Source: Rathayibacter caricis DSM 15933 (GTDB taxonomy: Bacteria > Actinomycetota > Actinomycetes > Actinomycetales > Microbacteriaceae). From it: a stretch of 64,000 nucleotides of DNA. A model generated the notes under the pieces. It searched no databases. It was not told the origin of the DNA and was given only the letters and a program-made list of their open reading frames with translations. The stretch is from contig NZ_PZPL01000001.1 in NCBI RefSeq assembly GCF_003044275.1, positions 682,001 to 746,000 of the forward strand. The letters are read 5' to 3'. Below, in pieces: positions 51,073 to 60,306 of the stretch. The position numbers and the translations under genes were made by a program. How positions within the stretch are numbered: the stretch's first letter is position 1; the number at the start of each line of letters is the position of its first letter.

Positions 51073-51825
51073 ATGATCCGCACCACCTCCGTCACCACCC
51101 GCCACGGCCGCACCCTCGCGGTCGACGACGTCTCGCTCGAGCTCGGCACCGGCCTCACCGCGATCATCGGGCCCAACGGCTCCGGCAAGTCGACGCTCCT
51201 CTCCACCATCGGCCGCCTGCTCAAGGCCGAGAGCGGATCCGTCGCCGTCGACGACCTGGACGTCGCGACCACCCGCTCCCGCGACATCGCGAAGCGTCTG
51301 GCGATCCTCCGCCAGGACAACCACTTCGCGATCCGCTTGAGCGTCGACGACCTCGTCGCCTACGGCCGCTTCCCGCACGGAGGAACGGGCCGCACCCCCG
51401 AGGACCGCGCCCTCGTCGATGCCGCGATCGAGGCCCTCGACCTCGGCGCCGTCCGCGAGCGCTACCTCGACGAGCTCTCAGGAGGCCAGCGCCAGCGCGC
51501 GTTCGTCGCGATGGCCCTCGCGCAGGACACCGACCACCTCCTCCTCGACGAGCCGCTCAACAACCTCGACCCGCGCCACGGCGTCGTGCTGATGAAGCTC
51601 CTGCGCCGACTCGCCGACGAGAAGCGGATGACCGTGGTCGTCGTCCTGCACGACATCAACGTCGCCGCGCAGTTCGCGGACGACATCGTCGCGATCCGCG
51701 ACGGCCGGGTGGTGCACCACGGCCCGGTGGCCGAGGTGCTGACGGCGCCGCATCTCGAGGCGCTCTACGACACCCCGGTCGCGGTCGAGCCGATCGCCGG
51801 CCGGCACGTCGTGCTCTGGCTCTGA
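51073..51825 (+). CDS. Siderophore ABC transporter ATPase
   Basis: A 250-residue nucleotide-binding protein: Walker A GPNGSGKST (34-42), Q-loop LRQDNH, signature LSGGQRQR, Walker B HLLLDEPLNNLD and switch histidine VLHDIN. It powers ferric-siderophore import. Starts one base after the permease stop. It is the last gene of the iron operon; the next gene is on the other strand. Confidence 0.95.
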   Translation: MIRTTSVTTRHGRTLAVDDVSLELGTGLTAIIGPNGSGKSTLLSTIGRLLKAESGSVAVDDLDVATTRSRDIAKRLAILRQDNHFAIRLSVDDLVAYGRFPHGGTGRTPEDRALVDAAIEALDLGAVRERYLDELSGGQRQRAFVAMALAQDTDHLLLDEPLNNLDPRHGVVLMKLLRRLADEKRMTVVVVLHDINVAAQFADDIVAIRDGRVVHHGPVAEVLTAPHLEALYDTPVAVEPIAGRHVVLWL

Positions 51826-51831
51826 GCCCTC

Positions 51832-52464
51832 TCAGACGGACGGCGCGACCGGATCCTCGACCGGAGCTTCGGGGAGCATCGCGGCGAAGTAGGCCCGCAT
51901 CGCGGCTTCCATGTCGCGGGTGGGGTCGATCAGCCACTGCAGCTGCAGTCCGTCCCAGGTGCCGACCAGGATCTCGGCGAGGCGCCCGACGTCCCTCGAC
52001 GGATCGATCCGCCCCGCCGCCTGATCCACCCGGAGGGCGTCGCGGTACGCCCCGACCGTCGAGCGGTACCGGTCGACGAACCACTGGTGAGCCGGATGGT
52101 CGGTCGAGGACGCTTCCGCGGCCAGCATCGCGAGGATGCGCAGCAGCTCCGGTCGCTGAAGGTTGAACCGGACGAGACGCATCGACGCGATCACGACACC
52201 GAGCTCGCGGCAGTCGCTCTCGAACGACACCAGTCCCGTCTCGTTCGCCCGCTCGAGCACGGCCTCCAGCAGGATGTACTTCGATCCGAAGTGGTGGACG
52301 ACGCTGGTGAGGCTGAGGTCCAGCTGGCGCGCGATGTCACGGAGCGACCCGCCGTGATACCCCCGCGCCGCGAACACCGTCGTCGCCGCTTCGATGATCT
52401 CCTGCCGGCGCTGAGCCGTCTTCGCGTAGGGGCCGCGCGGGCGGGCACGCTCGGTCTGCTCCAT
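51832..52464 (-). CDS. TetR family transcriptional regulator
   Basis: A 210-residue regulator. The helix-turn-helix spans residues 20-65 (AATTVFAARGYHGGSLRDIA, SLTSVVHHFGSKYILLEAVL). The C-terminal domain resembles that of the second TetR at 59674-60306 (both have GxYAK before the helix and HPAHxWFxDR later), so they are paralogues. It is the last gene downstream of the Opp-type transporter and may sense the transported compound. Confidence 0.88.
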   Translation of the reverse strand: MEQTERARPRGPYAKTAQRRQEIIEAATTVFAARGYHGGSLRDIARQLDLSLTSVVHHFGSKYILLEAVLERANETGLVSFESDCRELGVVIASMRLVRFNLQRPELLRILAMLAAEASSTDHPAHQWFVDRYRSTVGAYRDALRVDQAAGRIDPSRDVGRLAEILVGTWDGLQLQWLIDPTRDMEAAMRAYFAAMLPEAPVEDPVAPSV

Positions 52465-52534
52465 CAGACCAACCTAGCCGCCCGAGCGCGCGTCGCTCCG
52501 AGAGCGGAGGAGCGCGGCGCCCCTCCGCCGGCGG

Positions 52535-53365
52535 TCACGGGAGCGTCGACGCGAGCTGCTGGCGCTGAGCCCGCCGCTCCCGCTGGGCCGCGGGATCCGG
52601 GATCGGCGCCGCGAGCAGCAGCTGCTGCGTGTACGGATGCCGGGGATGCTCGGTCACCGCCGCGGCATCGCCCTGCTCCACGATCGTTCCGCCCTGCATC
52701 ACCGCGACCTCGTGAGCGATGTAGCGCACCACGGCGAGGTCGTGCGTGACGAAGAGGTATGAGACTCCCGTGCTCGCCTGGATGTCGATGAACAGGTCGA
52801 GCACCCGGGCCTGGGTGGTCAGGTCGAGGGCCGAGACGGGCTCGTCGCAGACGATGAGCTTCGGCTGCAGGGCGAGCGCACGGGCGATGGCGATGCGCTG
52901 CCGTTGGCCGCCGCTGAACTCGCGCGGCAGCCGGTCGGCCGAGTCCGCGGGGAGGCCCACGTCGGACAGGAGCGATCGCACCTTCCTCCGCGCCTCGGCC
53001 TTGCCCGTACCGGACGCCCACAGCGGCTCGGCGAGGATCTGCTCGATCGTCATGCTCGGGTTCAGCGACGTGTACGGATCCTGGAACACGACCTGGATGT
53101 CGGCCGCGAGCGCACGCCGACCGCGACGGTGCAGGTGCGAGACGTCCCTGCCCTCGAACAGGATCGAGCCGGCTGTGACCGGGGCGAGCCCGAGGATCGC
53201 GCGGCCCAGAGTCGTCTTCCCGGAGCCGGATTCGCCGACGAGGCCGAGCGTGCGCCCGGGCTCGATCGCGATCGAGACGCCCGACAGGACCGGCACGGGC
53301 TTGGCGAGAGCGGTGCGCCCTGGGTAGCTGACGGCCAGGTCCCGCGTCTCGACCAGCGCGGTCAT
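52535..53365 (-). CDS. Oligopeptide/oligosaccharide ABC ATPase (DppF/OppF type)
   Basis: A 276-residue ATPase with Walker A GESGSGKTT, signature FSGGQRQRIAIA, Walker B LIVCDEPVSALD and a C-terminal HPRHPYTQQLL, the oligopeptide-type extension. It pairs with the ATPase half of the fusion protein upstream, overlapping that gene by 4 bp. With a glycosidase gene in the same locus an oligosaccharide substrate is as plausible as a peptide. Confidence 0.93.
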   Translation of the reverse strand: MTALVETRDLAVSYPGRTALAKPVPVLSGVSIAIEPGRTLGLVGESGSGKTTLGRAILGLAPVTAGSILFEGRDVSHLHRRGRRALAADIQVVFQDPYTSLNPSMTIEQILAEPLWASGTGKAEARRKVRSLLSDVGLPADSADRLPREFSGGQRQRIAIARALALQPKLIVCDEPVSALDLTTQARVLDLFIDIQASTGVSYLFVTHDLAVVRYIAHEVAVMQGGTIVEQGDAAAVTEHPRHPYTQQLLLAAPIPDPAAQRERRAQRQQLASTLP

Positions 53366-55152
53366 CGCGCCACTCCATCCAGGGCGTCCCGCTCACGACG
53401 GGGCGGGCGGCTCTCGAGGGTCGAGCCGAGAAGCGAACGGCTGTACGGGTGGCGCGGATGCGCGAAGCTCTCGTCCACGGCGCCCGTCTCGACGATCCGG
53501 CCCTGCTGCATCACGGCGACGCGGTCGCAGATGTCGGCGACGACGCCGAAGTTGTGCGTGACGAGGAGCATCCCCATCGTCCTCTCCTTCTGAAGGTCGC
53601 GGAGGAGGTCGAGGACCTCCGCCTGCACGGTGACGTCGAGCGCCGTGGTGGGCTCGTCGGCGACGAGGAGCTCGGGGTCGCACGAGATCGCCCCCGCGAT
53701 CAGCACGCGCTGGGCCATCCCGCCCGAGATCTGGTGGGCGTACGAGGTGAAGGTGCGACGGGGGTCGGCGATCCCCACGCGGTCGAGCAGATCGAGTGCG
53801 CGGGCCTTCGCCTCCTGTCTTCCCAGTCCGAGCCGGCGGCGCATCGGCACGACGAGCTGATGCCCGACGGTGAACGACGGATCGAGGTTCGACATCGGCT
53901 CCTGCGGCACGTAGGCGATCGTCGTTCCTCGGAGGGCCCGCAGGTCGCGGTCGTCGATCTCGGCCATCTCGTGCCCGGCGACGCGCACGGAGCCTCCGAG
54001 GATGCGGGCTGTGGGCGGGAGGAGTCCGAGGATCGCGAAGGCCGTCTGCGACTTGCCGGATCCTGACTCGCCGACGAGGCCCACGATCTCGCCCCGGGCG
54101 ATGCTGAGGTCGACGCCGCTGACGACGACCTTCTCGGCGCCCTGCCCGTCCGGGTAGCCGATGCGCAGGTCGCGCACCGACACCAGGAGCTCGCCGTCGG
54201 GCTCGACCGCATCGACCGCGGGGATGCGGCCGGTGCGGATCGCCTCGGTCGTCAGTCTCTCCTGGGCGCGGGTCCTGACGGGCGCGGTGTCCTCGAGCGC
54301 GTCTCGGAGAGCGTTGGCCAGGAGGCTGAGCGAGCCGATGGTCAGTCCGATGGCGAGGCCGGGCCAGACGACGTTGACCGGCGCGCTGTAGATGTTGAGG
54401 AACGCGTCGTTGAGCATCCCGCCCCAGGTCGGAGCGGAGGGGTCGCCGAGGCCGAGGAACTCCAGGCCCGCCTGGATCGCGATACCGGCGCCGACGGTGT
54501 TGGCGCCGACGATGATCAGCGGTGCCCGCACGGCGGCGAGGACGTGGCGCGTCACGATGCGGGTGTCGCTCAGGCCGGAGACCCGCGCCGCGTCGACGTA
54601 GAGCTCGTTGCGCACGCCGCGGACGACCGTGCGCACCAGGCGGTAGATGAAGGGCGACACCAGGATCCCGAACGCGGTCATGGCGATGCTGACGTTCGGC
54701 CCGAAGACCGCGAAGAGGGCGACCAGCAGGATCATCGCGGGCAAGGCCATGATCACGTCGGTGATGAAGTTCAGAGACGAGTCGACCCAGCGTCCGACGT
54801 AGCCGGCGAGCAGGCCGCCCGCGAGGCCGAGGGTGAGGGCGACCACCGCGACGATCAGTCCGGCGAGCAGCGTGAGCCGCGCTCCCGCGAGGAGCCTGCT
54901 CAGGATGTCGCGACCCGACCCGTCACCGCCGAGGAGGTAGTCGGCGTTCGGCGAGGAGTTCACCTGGGTGAGATCCGCGAACGCAGGATCGTTCGGCGTG
55001 ATCCACGGAGCGAGGAGCGCCGAGAGCACGATCACCGCGAGGATCCCCGCCGAGACCAGGCCGAGCGGATTCGAGACGAAGCGCCGAAGAGCTCCTCGTC
55101 GCGCGGGTGGACGTCCGTCGACGGCCGAGCGGGGGTCGATCACTGCGGTCAT
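53362..55152 (-). CDS. Opp-type ABC permease-ATPase fusion (DppC-DppD)
   Basis: A 596-residue fusion. Residues 1-300 are a DppC-type permease with six helices (GRDILSRLLAGARLTL, AGIAIQAGLEFLGLGDPSAP). Residues 325-596 are a DppD-type ATPase: Walker A GESGSGKSQ, signature ISGGMAQRVLIA, Walker B LLVADEPTTALD, HPRHPYSRSLL. Such fusions occur in actinobacteria. The true start is ATG 55152, not the much longer open frame upstream. It overlaps both neighbours by 4 bp. Confidence 0.93.
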   Translation of the reverse strand: MTAVIDPRSAVDGRPPARRGALRRFVSNPLGLVSAGILAVIVLSALLAPWITPNDPAFADLTQVNSSPNADYLLGGDGSGRDILSRLLAGARLTLLAGLIVAVVALTLGLAGGLLAGYVGRWVDSSLNFITDVIMALPAMILLVALFAVFGPNVSIAMTAFGILVSPFIYRLVRTVVRGVRNELYVDAARVSGLSDTRIVTRHVLAAVRAPLIIVGANTVGAGIAIQAGLEFLGLGDPSAPTWGGMLNDAFLNIYSAPVNVVWPGLAIGLTIGSLSLLANALRDALEDTAPVRTRAQERLTTEAIRTGRIPAVDAVEPDGELLVSVRDLRIGYPDGQGAEKVVVSGVDLSIARGEIVGLVGESGSGKSQTAFAILGLLPPTARILGGSVRVAGHEMAEIDDRDLRALRGTTIAYVPQEPMSNLDPSFTVGHQLVVPMRRRLGLGRQEAKARALDLLDRVGIADPRRTFTSYAHQISGGMAQRVLIAGAISCDPELLVADEPTTALDVTVQAEVLDLLRDLQKERTMGMLLVTHNFGVVADICDRVAVMQQGRIVETGAVDESFAHPRHPYSRSLLGSTLESRPPRRERDALDGVAR

Positions 55153-56087
55153 CGTGCACGCACCTTCGGGTTGAGCCAGGCGTTGGCCAGGTCGATGAGG
55201 AGGTAGATCAGGACGACCAGCACCACGACGACGAGGACGACGCCCATGATGATCGGCACGTCGCCCTGGAGCGCCGCCGAGACGGTGAGGCTGCCCAGAC
55301 CGGGCAGGGCGAAGACCTTCTCGATGACCACGGCTCCCCCGATCAGGCCGATGAACTGCAGCCCGAGGAGGGTCAGCCAGGGGGCCGCCGCGTTGCGGAG
55401 GGCGTGGACGTAGAGGATCTCGCGGCCCGACAGGCCGCGGGACCGCAGAGTCCGGATGTAGTCCTGCCGGAGGACGTCGATCATCGAGCTGCGCACGATG
55501 GAGGCGACCGACAGGCCGCCGAAGGCGAGGGAGGCGATCGGGAGGACGAGGCCCATCAGCCACGCGGCCGGGTCGTCCTGGAACCGGGTGTAGCCGGTCG
55601 CGGGGAACAGCGGGATCGTGATCGCGAAGGCGATCACGAGGACGAGCGCGAGCCAGAAGTTCGGGATCGCGTTCGCGACCACGTTGAAGACCTGGACGAC
55701 GCGGTCGATCCATCCCCGGCGCACCGCTGCGAGCACGCCGAGAAGCGCCGAGAACACGGCGACGACCAGGACCGCTCCGATGACGACCGACAGGGTGACG
55801 GGCACGCGGTTGGCGAGCGCGTCGGTCACCGGCTGGTTGTTGTAGAAGGAGCTGCCCAGATTCCCGGTGAGGGCGCCGCCGAGCCAGTCCAGGTACTGCT
55901 GCCAGATCGGCTGCGTGAGTCCGAGTTCCTCGGCGCGCTGTCGGACAGCCTCCTCGGTGGCTGTCTGGCCGAGGATGTTGCGGGCGATGTCGGCCCCGCT
56001 GGAGTAGACCAGGAAGAACGTCACGACGGAGACCGACAGGATGAGGAGGATCCCTGCGATCAGCCGGCGCGCGATGAATGCGACCAC
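55149..56087 (-). CDS. Opp-type ABC permease (DppB)
   Basis: A 312-residue permease with six helices. The N-terminus FIARRLIAGILLILSVSVVTFF and the loop RQDYIRTLRSRGLSGREI are typical of DppB/OppB. GTG 56087 lies 67 bp after the binding-protein stop, separated from it by a perfect 19-bp hairpin. It overlaps the fusion gene by 4 bp. Confidence 0.93.
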   Translation of the reverse strand: MVAFIARRLIAGILLILSVSVVTFFLVYSSGADIARNILGQTATEEAVRQRAEELGLTQPIWQQYLDWLGGALTGNLGSSFYNNQPVTDALANRVPVTLSVVIGAVLVVAVFSALLGVLAAVRRGWIDRVVQVFNVVANAIPNFWLALVLVIAFAITIPLFPATGYTRFQDDPAAWLMGLVLPIASLAFGGLSVASIVRSSMIDVLRQDYIRTLRSRGLSGREILYVHALRNAAAPWLTLLGLQFIGLIGGAVVIEKVFALPGLGSLTVSAALQGDVPIIMGVVLVVVVLVVLIYLLIDLANAWLNPKVRAR

Positions 56088-56107
56088 TGTGTGCCTCTGT
56101 TAGGTTC

Positions 56108-56149
56108 GCGTTCCCGCAGGGGCCGGACGACCGGCCCCTGCGGGAACGC
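56108..56149 (-). promoter_or_regulatory. Perfect 19-bp hairpin between binding-protein and permease genes
   Basis: GCGTTCCCGCAGGGGCCGG (56108-56126), loop ACGA, and its exact complement (56131-56149). It starts 5 bp after the stop of the binding-protein gene within the operon. It probably acts as a partial terminator or a 3' stabiliser that raises binding-protein mRNA relative to permease mRNA. Confidence 0.75.
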
Positions 56150-56153
56150 AGTG

Positions 56154-57677
56154 TCAGGATGCGGGTGCGAAGCTGCTGATCAGCGGCGCGACCGAGCCGA
56201 AGAGGCGCTCGGTGGTGGTGTCGGCGGAGGTGACGTAGAAGCTGTCGACCTTGTACCAGGGTGCGACCCACGCGTTCTCGGTCACGTAGCGGTTGGCCGC
56301 CTGGTAGGCGCTCGCCTGCTCCTCGCCGCTCGTGCTGCGGATCTGCTCGACGATGCCCTCGAGCTCCGGCGTGGTCGTGTGGAACGGGTTGAAGAAGCCG
56401 TCGGGCAGGACCGAGGTGAGGGTGTCCCACGAGTCGGCTCCGCCGCCGATGCTCGCTATCTGCAGGCTGAACCGCGGGTTCGCGAACTCCTGGAAGAGGT
56501 TCGCCGGGTTGATCGGCACGTAGGTCACGGTGATGCCGATGTCGGCGAGGTACTTCTGCAGGATCGGCTGGTACTTCGCACGGAACGTGAAATCCGCCAT
56601 CTCGACGGAGAAGCCGTCGGGGTAGCCCGCTTCGGCGAGCAGCTCCCTCGCCCGCGCGGGGTCGTACGGATAGGTCCCCTCGAGAGCGGGGTCGTACGCG
56701 GACGTGCCCTCGCTCCACATCTGCTCCGTGACGGTCCCTGCGCCGCCGTCGATGCTGTCGAGGATCGCTTCGCGGTCGAACGCCATCGCGATGGCCTGGC
56801 GGACGCGCACGTCCTTCAGCGCCGGCTGGGTGGCTCCGTCGCGGTCGGCGATGTTGACGCCCACCCAGTCGACGGGGTCGGAGTAGAGCGTGAAGTCGGA
56901 CGCGTCGAAGCCGGTCGAGGTGGCCTGGTCGATCCAGGCGCCGTCGGCCTGCCCGGACTTGACCGCGTTGACCCGGGCGGTCACGTCGGCGATCACCTTC
57001 AGGCTGATCTTCTCGTACGGCCACGCCTCGGCGTCCCAGTAGTCCGGGTTCTTCGTGTAGACGAAGGTCGAGCCCACGGTGGTGGCTGCGGTGTCGAGGA
57101 CGTAGGGACCGGACCCGACGGGGTTCAGGGCGAGGTCGGCGTTCTCGAGAGCATCGGGAGAACCCATGGCGCCGGCGCTGAACGCGAGATTGGTGAGCAG
57201 GAACGGGTCCGGCTGCGCGAGGGTGAACTCGACCTCGGTCGGGCTGATCACCTCGACCTCGGCGATCGACGCGGAGCGCCACTTGTCAGCGCCGGAACCG
57301 GCCGCCGCGTGCTCGATGTTCGCCTTGACCGCCTCGGCGTCGAACGCCGCCCCGTCCGAGAACGTGACATCGTCACGCAGCTCGAGCGTGAGCGCGGTGT
57401 TCGTCTCGTCGTAGGACCAGCTGGTCGCGAGTCCCGGGCTCAGGGAGCCGTCCGGCTCCGAGGTCAGCAGGGTGTCGTAGACCGGCATCCAGTACTGGGG
57501 TGCCTCGCCGCCGGTGGTGAGCTCGCCCGGATCGAACGACTGGAAGTCGAAGGACGTCGCCAGGGTGAGGTCGGTGGAGGCGGCTCCGCCGCCCCCACCG
57601 GGGGCGCATCCGGTCATCGCGAGCGCAGCGACCGCTGCGGCCGCTCCGAGTCGGAGGGTGCGTGTACGGATCGTCAT
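56154..57677 (-). CDS. Opp-type ABC transporter substrate-binding lipoprotein
   Basis: A 507-residue type 2 (DppA/OppA-like) binding protein. Lipobox MTGC with Cys24, then TLATSFDFQSFDPGELTTGG and ELRDDVTFSDGAAFDAEAVK, the family signature region. It captures a peptide or an oligosaccharide; the neighbouring glycosidase favours the latter. ATG 57677 with AAGGAG upstream. The glycosidase gene precedes it by 160 bp on the same strand. Confidence 0.92.
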   Translation of the reverse strand: MTIRTRTLRLGAAAAVAALAMTGCAPGGGGGAASTDLTLATSFDFQSFDPGELTTGGEAPQYWMPVYDTLLTSEPDGSLSPGLATSWSYDETNTALTLELRDDVTFSDGAAFDAEAVKANIEHAAAGSGADKWRSASIAEVEVISPTEVEFTLAQPDPFLLTNLAFSAGAMGSPDALENADLALNPVGSGPYVLDTAATTVGSTFVYTKNPDYWDAEAWPYEKISLKVIADVTARVNAVKSGQADGAWIDQATSTGFDASDFTLYSDPVDWVGVNIADRDGATQPALKDVRVRQAIAMAFDREAILDSIDGGAGTVTEQMWSEGTSAYDPALEGTYPYDPARARELLAEAGYPDGFSVEMADFTFRAKYQPILQKYLADIGITVTYVPINPANLFQEFANPRFSLQIASIGGGADSWDTLTSVLPDGFFNPFHTTTPELEGIVEQIRSTSGEEQASAYQAANRYVTENAWVAPWYKVDSFYVTSADTTTERLFGSVAPLISSFAPAS

Positions 57678-57837
57678 TGATGTACTCCTTGGTGGGGGAT
57701 GTCGAGCGAGGACCTCGTCGGGGAACCGTGCGCGGTCCTCACGCGGGCACGGCGGACGTCGGCCGGTGCCCGCAGCGAAGCGGGCCCGGAGACGGGTGGT
57801 GCCGCCCCGGTGCGGGGCGGACGATGGGGGCGGGCCG

Positions 57838-59514
57838 CTACTGCGCCCGGTGGCGGAGAAGACGGACGCGCGAGCCGCCGATCTCCCCTGTGGGCACGAG
57901 CCTCATGTGCTCGTCGCCGTTCAGGAGCCGACCCTCGATCCAGTCGCCGTCCTCCTGCCGGAGCTCGCGGACCCGGTCGAGTTCGACGACGTCGAGCGAG
58001 TGGGCGAAGTCGACGGTGAAGCCGGTCCCGAGGAGGAGGAACTCGTCGTCCGCCACCTGGAGGATCGCGCCGAACGCCCGGTCGTCCGCCGGATCGGGGC
58101 CGAAGGGGCCGGCGGAGCTCTCGAGCTCGAGCTCGGGGCGCGAGACCGGTCGCGCCACTCCGGCGTCGAGCAGCACCCGCGTGAACAACGCGGCGGTGTC
58201 GTGCACCGTGACGGTGTACTCGCCGAACGAGAAGGTCTGCGGCTCCTCCCCCTCGAGCAGGACTGCGCGGATGCGGCCCGCGGCCTGAGCGTGGACGACC
58301 GCCTCCGTCTGGCTGGTCAGGAGGCTGGAGGCCGTGAAGAACTGGTTGCCCGGACGGCCGTCCTCGACGCCGAATGCGCAGTAGCCCACTCCGTTGTACC
58401 GCGCCAGCGCGAGGAAGAGGTCGGCGACGCGGAACCGTGCCTCGGGGATGAGGAGCGCACGGCCTCCGCGCGAGTACTCGCGCATGACCGGCTCCGAGTC
58501 CTGAACGTAGATGTCCGGCGCGATGATGTCGATCGACGGGGCGAGAGACTCCCAGACCGGGATCATCGCCGAGGTCGGTCCGCCGCTGGGGTACTGGCCC
58601 GCCTGTGTCTGCCCGGGCTGCGGTCCGAGCCAGGCGTTCACGAGCGTCGGGAGCGGCAGCACGGCCTTGCCGAGGGCGGCGAGCTCCTCGATGTAGCTCG
58701 CGAAGCCCCAGCTCATGAAGAGCTCGTCCGAGCGGTTGTCCTCGCCGAAGACCTCCGCCCAGCTCCCGGTGGACTGCGTGAGCCGCTCGGCGAGCCAGCT
58801 GCCGGCGAACTCCTCATGCAGGAGGACCGTCTCGATGACGTCCGCCGGGACGTCGCTCTCCCACGCCGCCTGAGCAGTCGGGCTGATGTCGCGTCCGCCG
58901 CCCAGCAGACCCACCTCGTTCTCGATCTGCACCATGATCACCGTGTGCTCGGCGTCCTCGACTCGCAGGTGCTCCAGCAGGGCGGCGTAGGCGGCGGCGT
59001 CGGCAGCCCGCAGCTCGCGTGAGAAGACGGACAGCTCGGGCTTGGACATGGCGCCGACGTAGCTGAAGGGGGCGGCGGTCTCGGAGGGGACGACACGCGC
59101 CCGGGGGAATCGGTCGAGGTCGGCGCGGACCCAGGTCGGCGCGTAGGTGGACCGGGCGTTCTTGTACGCGCCGAACCAGATCAGCACGATGCGTAGACCG
59201 TGCCGGCGTGCGACGTCGAGAGTGGCGGACACGGACGAGAAGTCGAAGGCGCCCTCCGTGGTCTCGACCTCGTCCCAGCTCGTCGTCGCCACGATCGTGG
59301 TGACGCCCGACTCCGCCAGACGAGCGCAGGCCCGGTCGAGGTAGGCGGGATCGGACGAGGTCGAGTTGTGGAGCTCCCCGCCGAGGGCGAGGTAGGGGGC
59401 GCCGTCGACGATCAGGCGGACGGCCTCACCGACCCGCTCGAGGCGAGGGAGGTCGGACGCGGAGGTGCCGTCGGTCCCGGCGAGCGGGAGGACGGGGAGC
59501 GACAGGGACGTCAT
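57838..59514 (-). CDS. GH35-like glycoside hydrolase (DUF5597-type)
   Basis: A 558-residue TIM-barrel glycosidase resembling beta-galactosidase/DUF5597 proteins. IVDGAPYLALGGELHNSTSS is the GH35-like opening; VQIENEVG (acid/base Glu near 196) and LLIPEARF (nucleophile Glu near 356) are candidate catalytic sites. The C-terminal 150 residues are a beta domain. No signal peptide, so it acts on imported sugar. ATG 59514 is used; an upstream 19-codon extension is rejected. It heads the transporter operon. Confidence 0.85.
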   Translation of the reverse strand: MTSLSLPVLPLAGTDGTSASDLPRLERVGEAVRLIVDGAPYLALGGELHNSTSSDPAYLDRACARLAESGVTTIVATTSWDEVETTEGAFDFSSVSATLDVARRHGLRIVLIWFGAYKNARSTYAPTWVRADLDRFPRARVVPSETAAPFSYVGAMSKPELSVFSRELRAADAAAYAALLEHLRVEDAEHTVIMVQIENEVGLLGGGRDISPTAQAAWESDVPADVIETVLLHEEFAGSWLAERLTQSTGSWAEVFGEDNRSDELFMSWGFASYIEELAALGKAVLPLPTLVNAWLGPQPGQTQAGQYPSGGPTSAMIPVWESLAPSIDIIAPDIYVQDSEPVMREYSRGGRALLIPEARFRVADLFLALARYNGVGYCAFGVEDGRPGNQFFTASSLLTSQTEAVVHAQAAGRIRAVLLEGEEPQTFSFGEYTVTVHDTAALFTRVLLDAGVARPVSRPELELESSAGPFGPDPADDRAFGAILQVADDEFLLLGTGFTVDFAHSLDVVELDRVRELRQEDGDWIEGRLLNGDEHMRLVPTGEIGGSRVRLLRHRAQ

Positions 59515-59667
59515 AGGTCTGGGCCTTCTGGTCGGACGGACGGAGGGACGCCTCGACGACGCAGGAACCACGACGTCATCGGGTCGTTCTCGGAAGGGGC
59601 ACAGTCCTCGCGGAGGCGGGGACCGGCAGTGATCAGGACACTAACCGACTGCGAACTAAAAAGCGAA

Positions 59668-59681
59668 CAGTTGCTACATTT
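59668..59681 (-). promoter_or_regulatory. Shared 14-bp motif upstream of the glycosidase operon
   Basis: CAGTTGCTACATTT (minus strand AAATGTAGCAACTG) also occurs at 61610-61623 before the MFS gene. Here it overlaps the TAG stop of the tetR gene (59674-59676). Next to it GCGAAC is directly repeated at 59651 and 59663. Probably an operator for one of the TetR proteins. Confidence 0.55.
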
Positions 59682-60306
59682 CAACATGATCACGGCCCGG
59701 GCAGCTCGACACACGGGTCGGTGCGAGCGCCTCGGAGCACCTGCGGAGGACAGGCAGGACGTCGGTCGTCGGGTCGCCGAGCAGCTCGAGGCGGAGCCCC
59801 CGCCACAGTGCAGCGAGAGCGGCCGCCACGAGGTCGGGATCTGACAGCGCGAGGCGATCCCGCTTCAGACACCGCCGCACCACCGCGGTGAGTCGATCCC
59901 GCAGCATCCGGTCGCGATCGCGGAACCAAGCGTGCGCGGGATGCGCGGGATCCGCAGCCTCGAGCTCCAGCTTCGTCAAGAGCCGGAGATGCTCAGGCTG
60001 CTCCAGAGCACCGGCGGCGAGCGCGACCATCACGACCGGCACGTCGCAGTCGACATCGAGCACCTGCGGGAGGGACTGCGCGAGGCACTCGAGCACCTCG
60101 TGGAGGAGCAGCTCCTTCCGTGGGAAGTGGTGCAGCACCCCCGCCGCGCTCATCGAGAGCGGCTCGCCGATGCGGATCAACGAGCTCCCGGCGTAGCCTC
60201 GCTCACCGAACTCGGCGGCGGCGGACTCGACGATCGCACGGCGGCGCGCGACGCTCTTCGCGTACGACCCCCTCGGCGTTCCGGCGGCGGACGGTTCCGA
60301 CGTCAC
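59674..60306 (-). CDS. TetR family transcriptional regulator
   Basis: A 210-residue regulator with the helix-turn-helix at about residues 22-65 (ESAAAEFGERGYAGSSLIRI, SMSAAGVLHHFPRKELLLHE). It is a paralogue of the TetR at 51832-52464. GTG 60306 overlaps the MFS stop by 4 bp (GTGA), so it is translated with the transporter. It most likely controls the shared motif at 59668 and 61610. Confidence 0.88.
   Translation of the reverse strand: MTSEPSAAGTPRGSYAKSVARRRAIVESAAAEFGERGYAGSSLIRIGEPLSMSAAGVLHHFPRKELLLHEVLECLAQSLPQVLDVDCDVPVVMVALAAGALEQPEHLRLLTKLELEAADPAHPAHAWFRDRDRMLRDRLTAVVRRCLKRDRLALSDPDLVAAALAALWRGLRLELLGDPTTDVLPVLRRCSEALAPTRVSSCPGRDHVEM

Noticed and set aside
55153..57282. N-terminal extension of the permease-ATPase fusion to 1306 residues
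   Set aside because: It overlaps two well-supported genes in another frame and is Arg/Pro-rich without domains.
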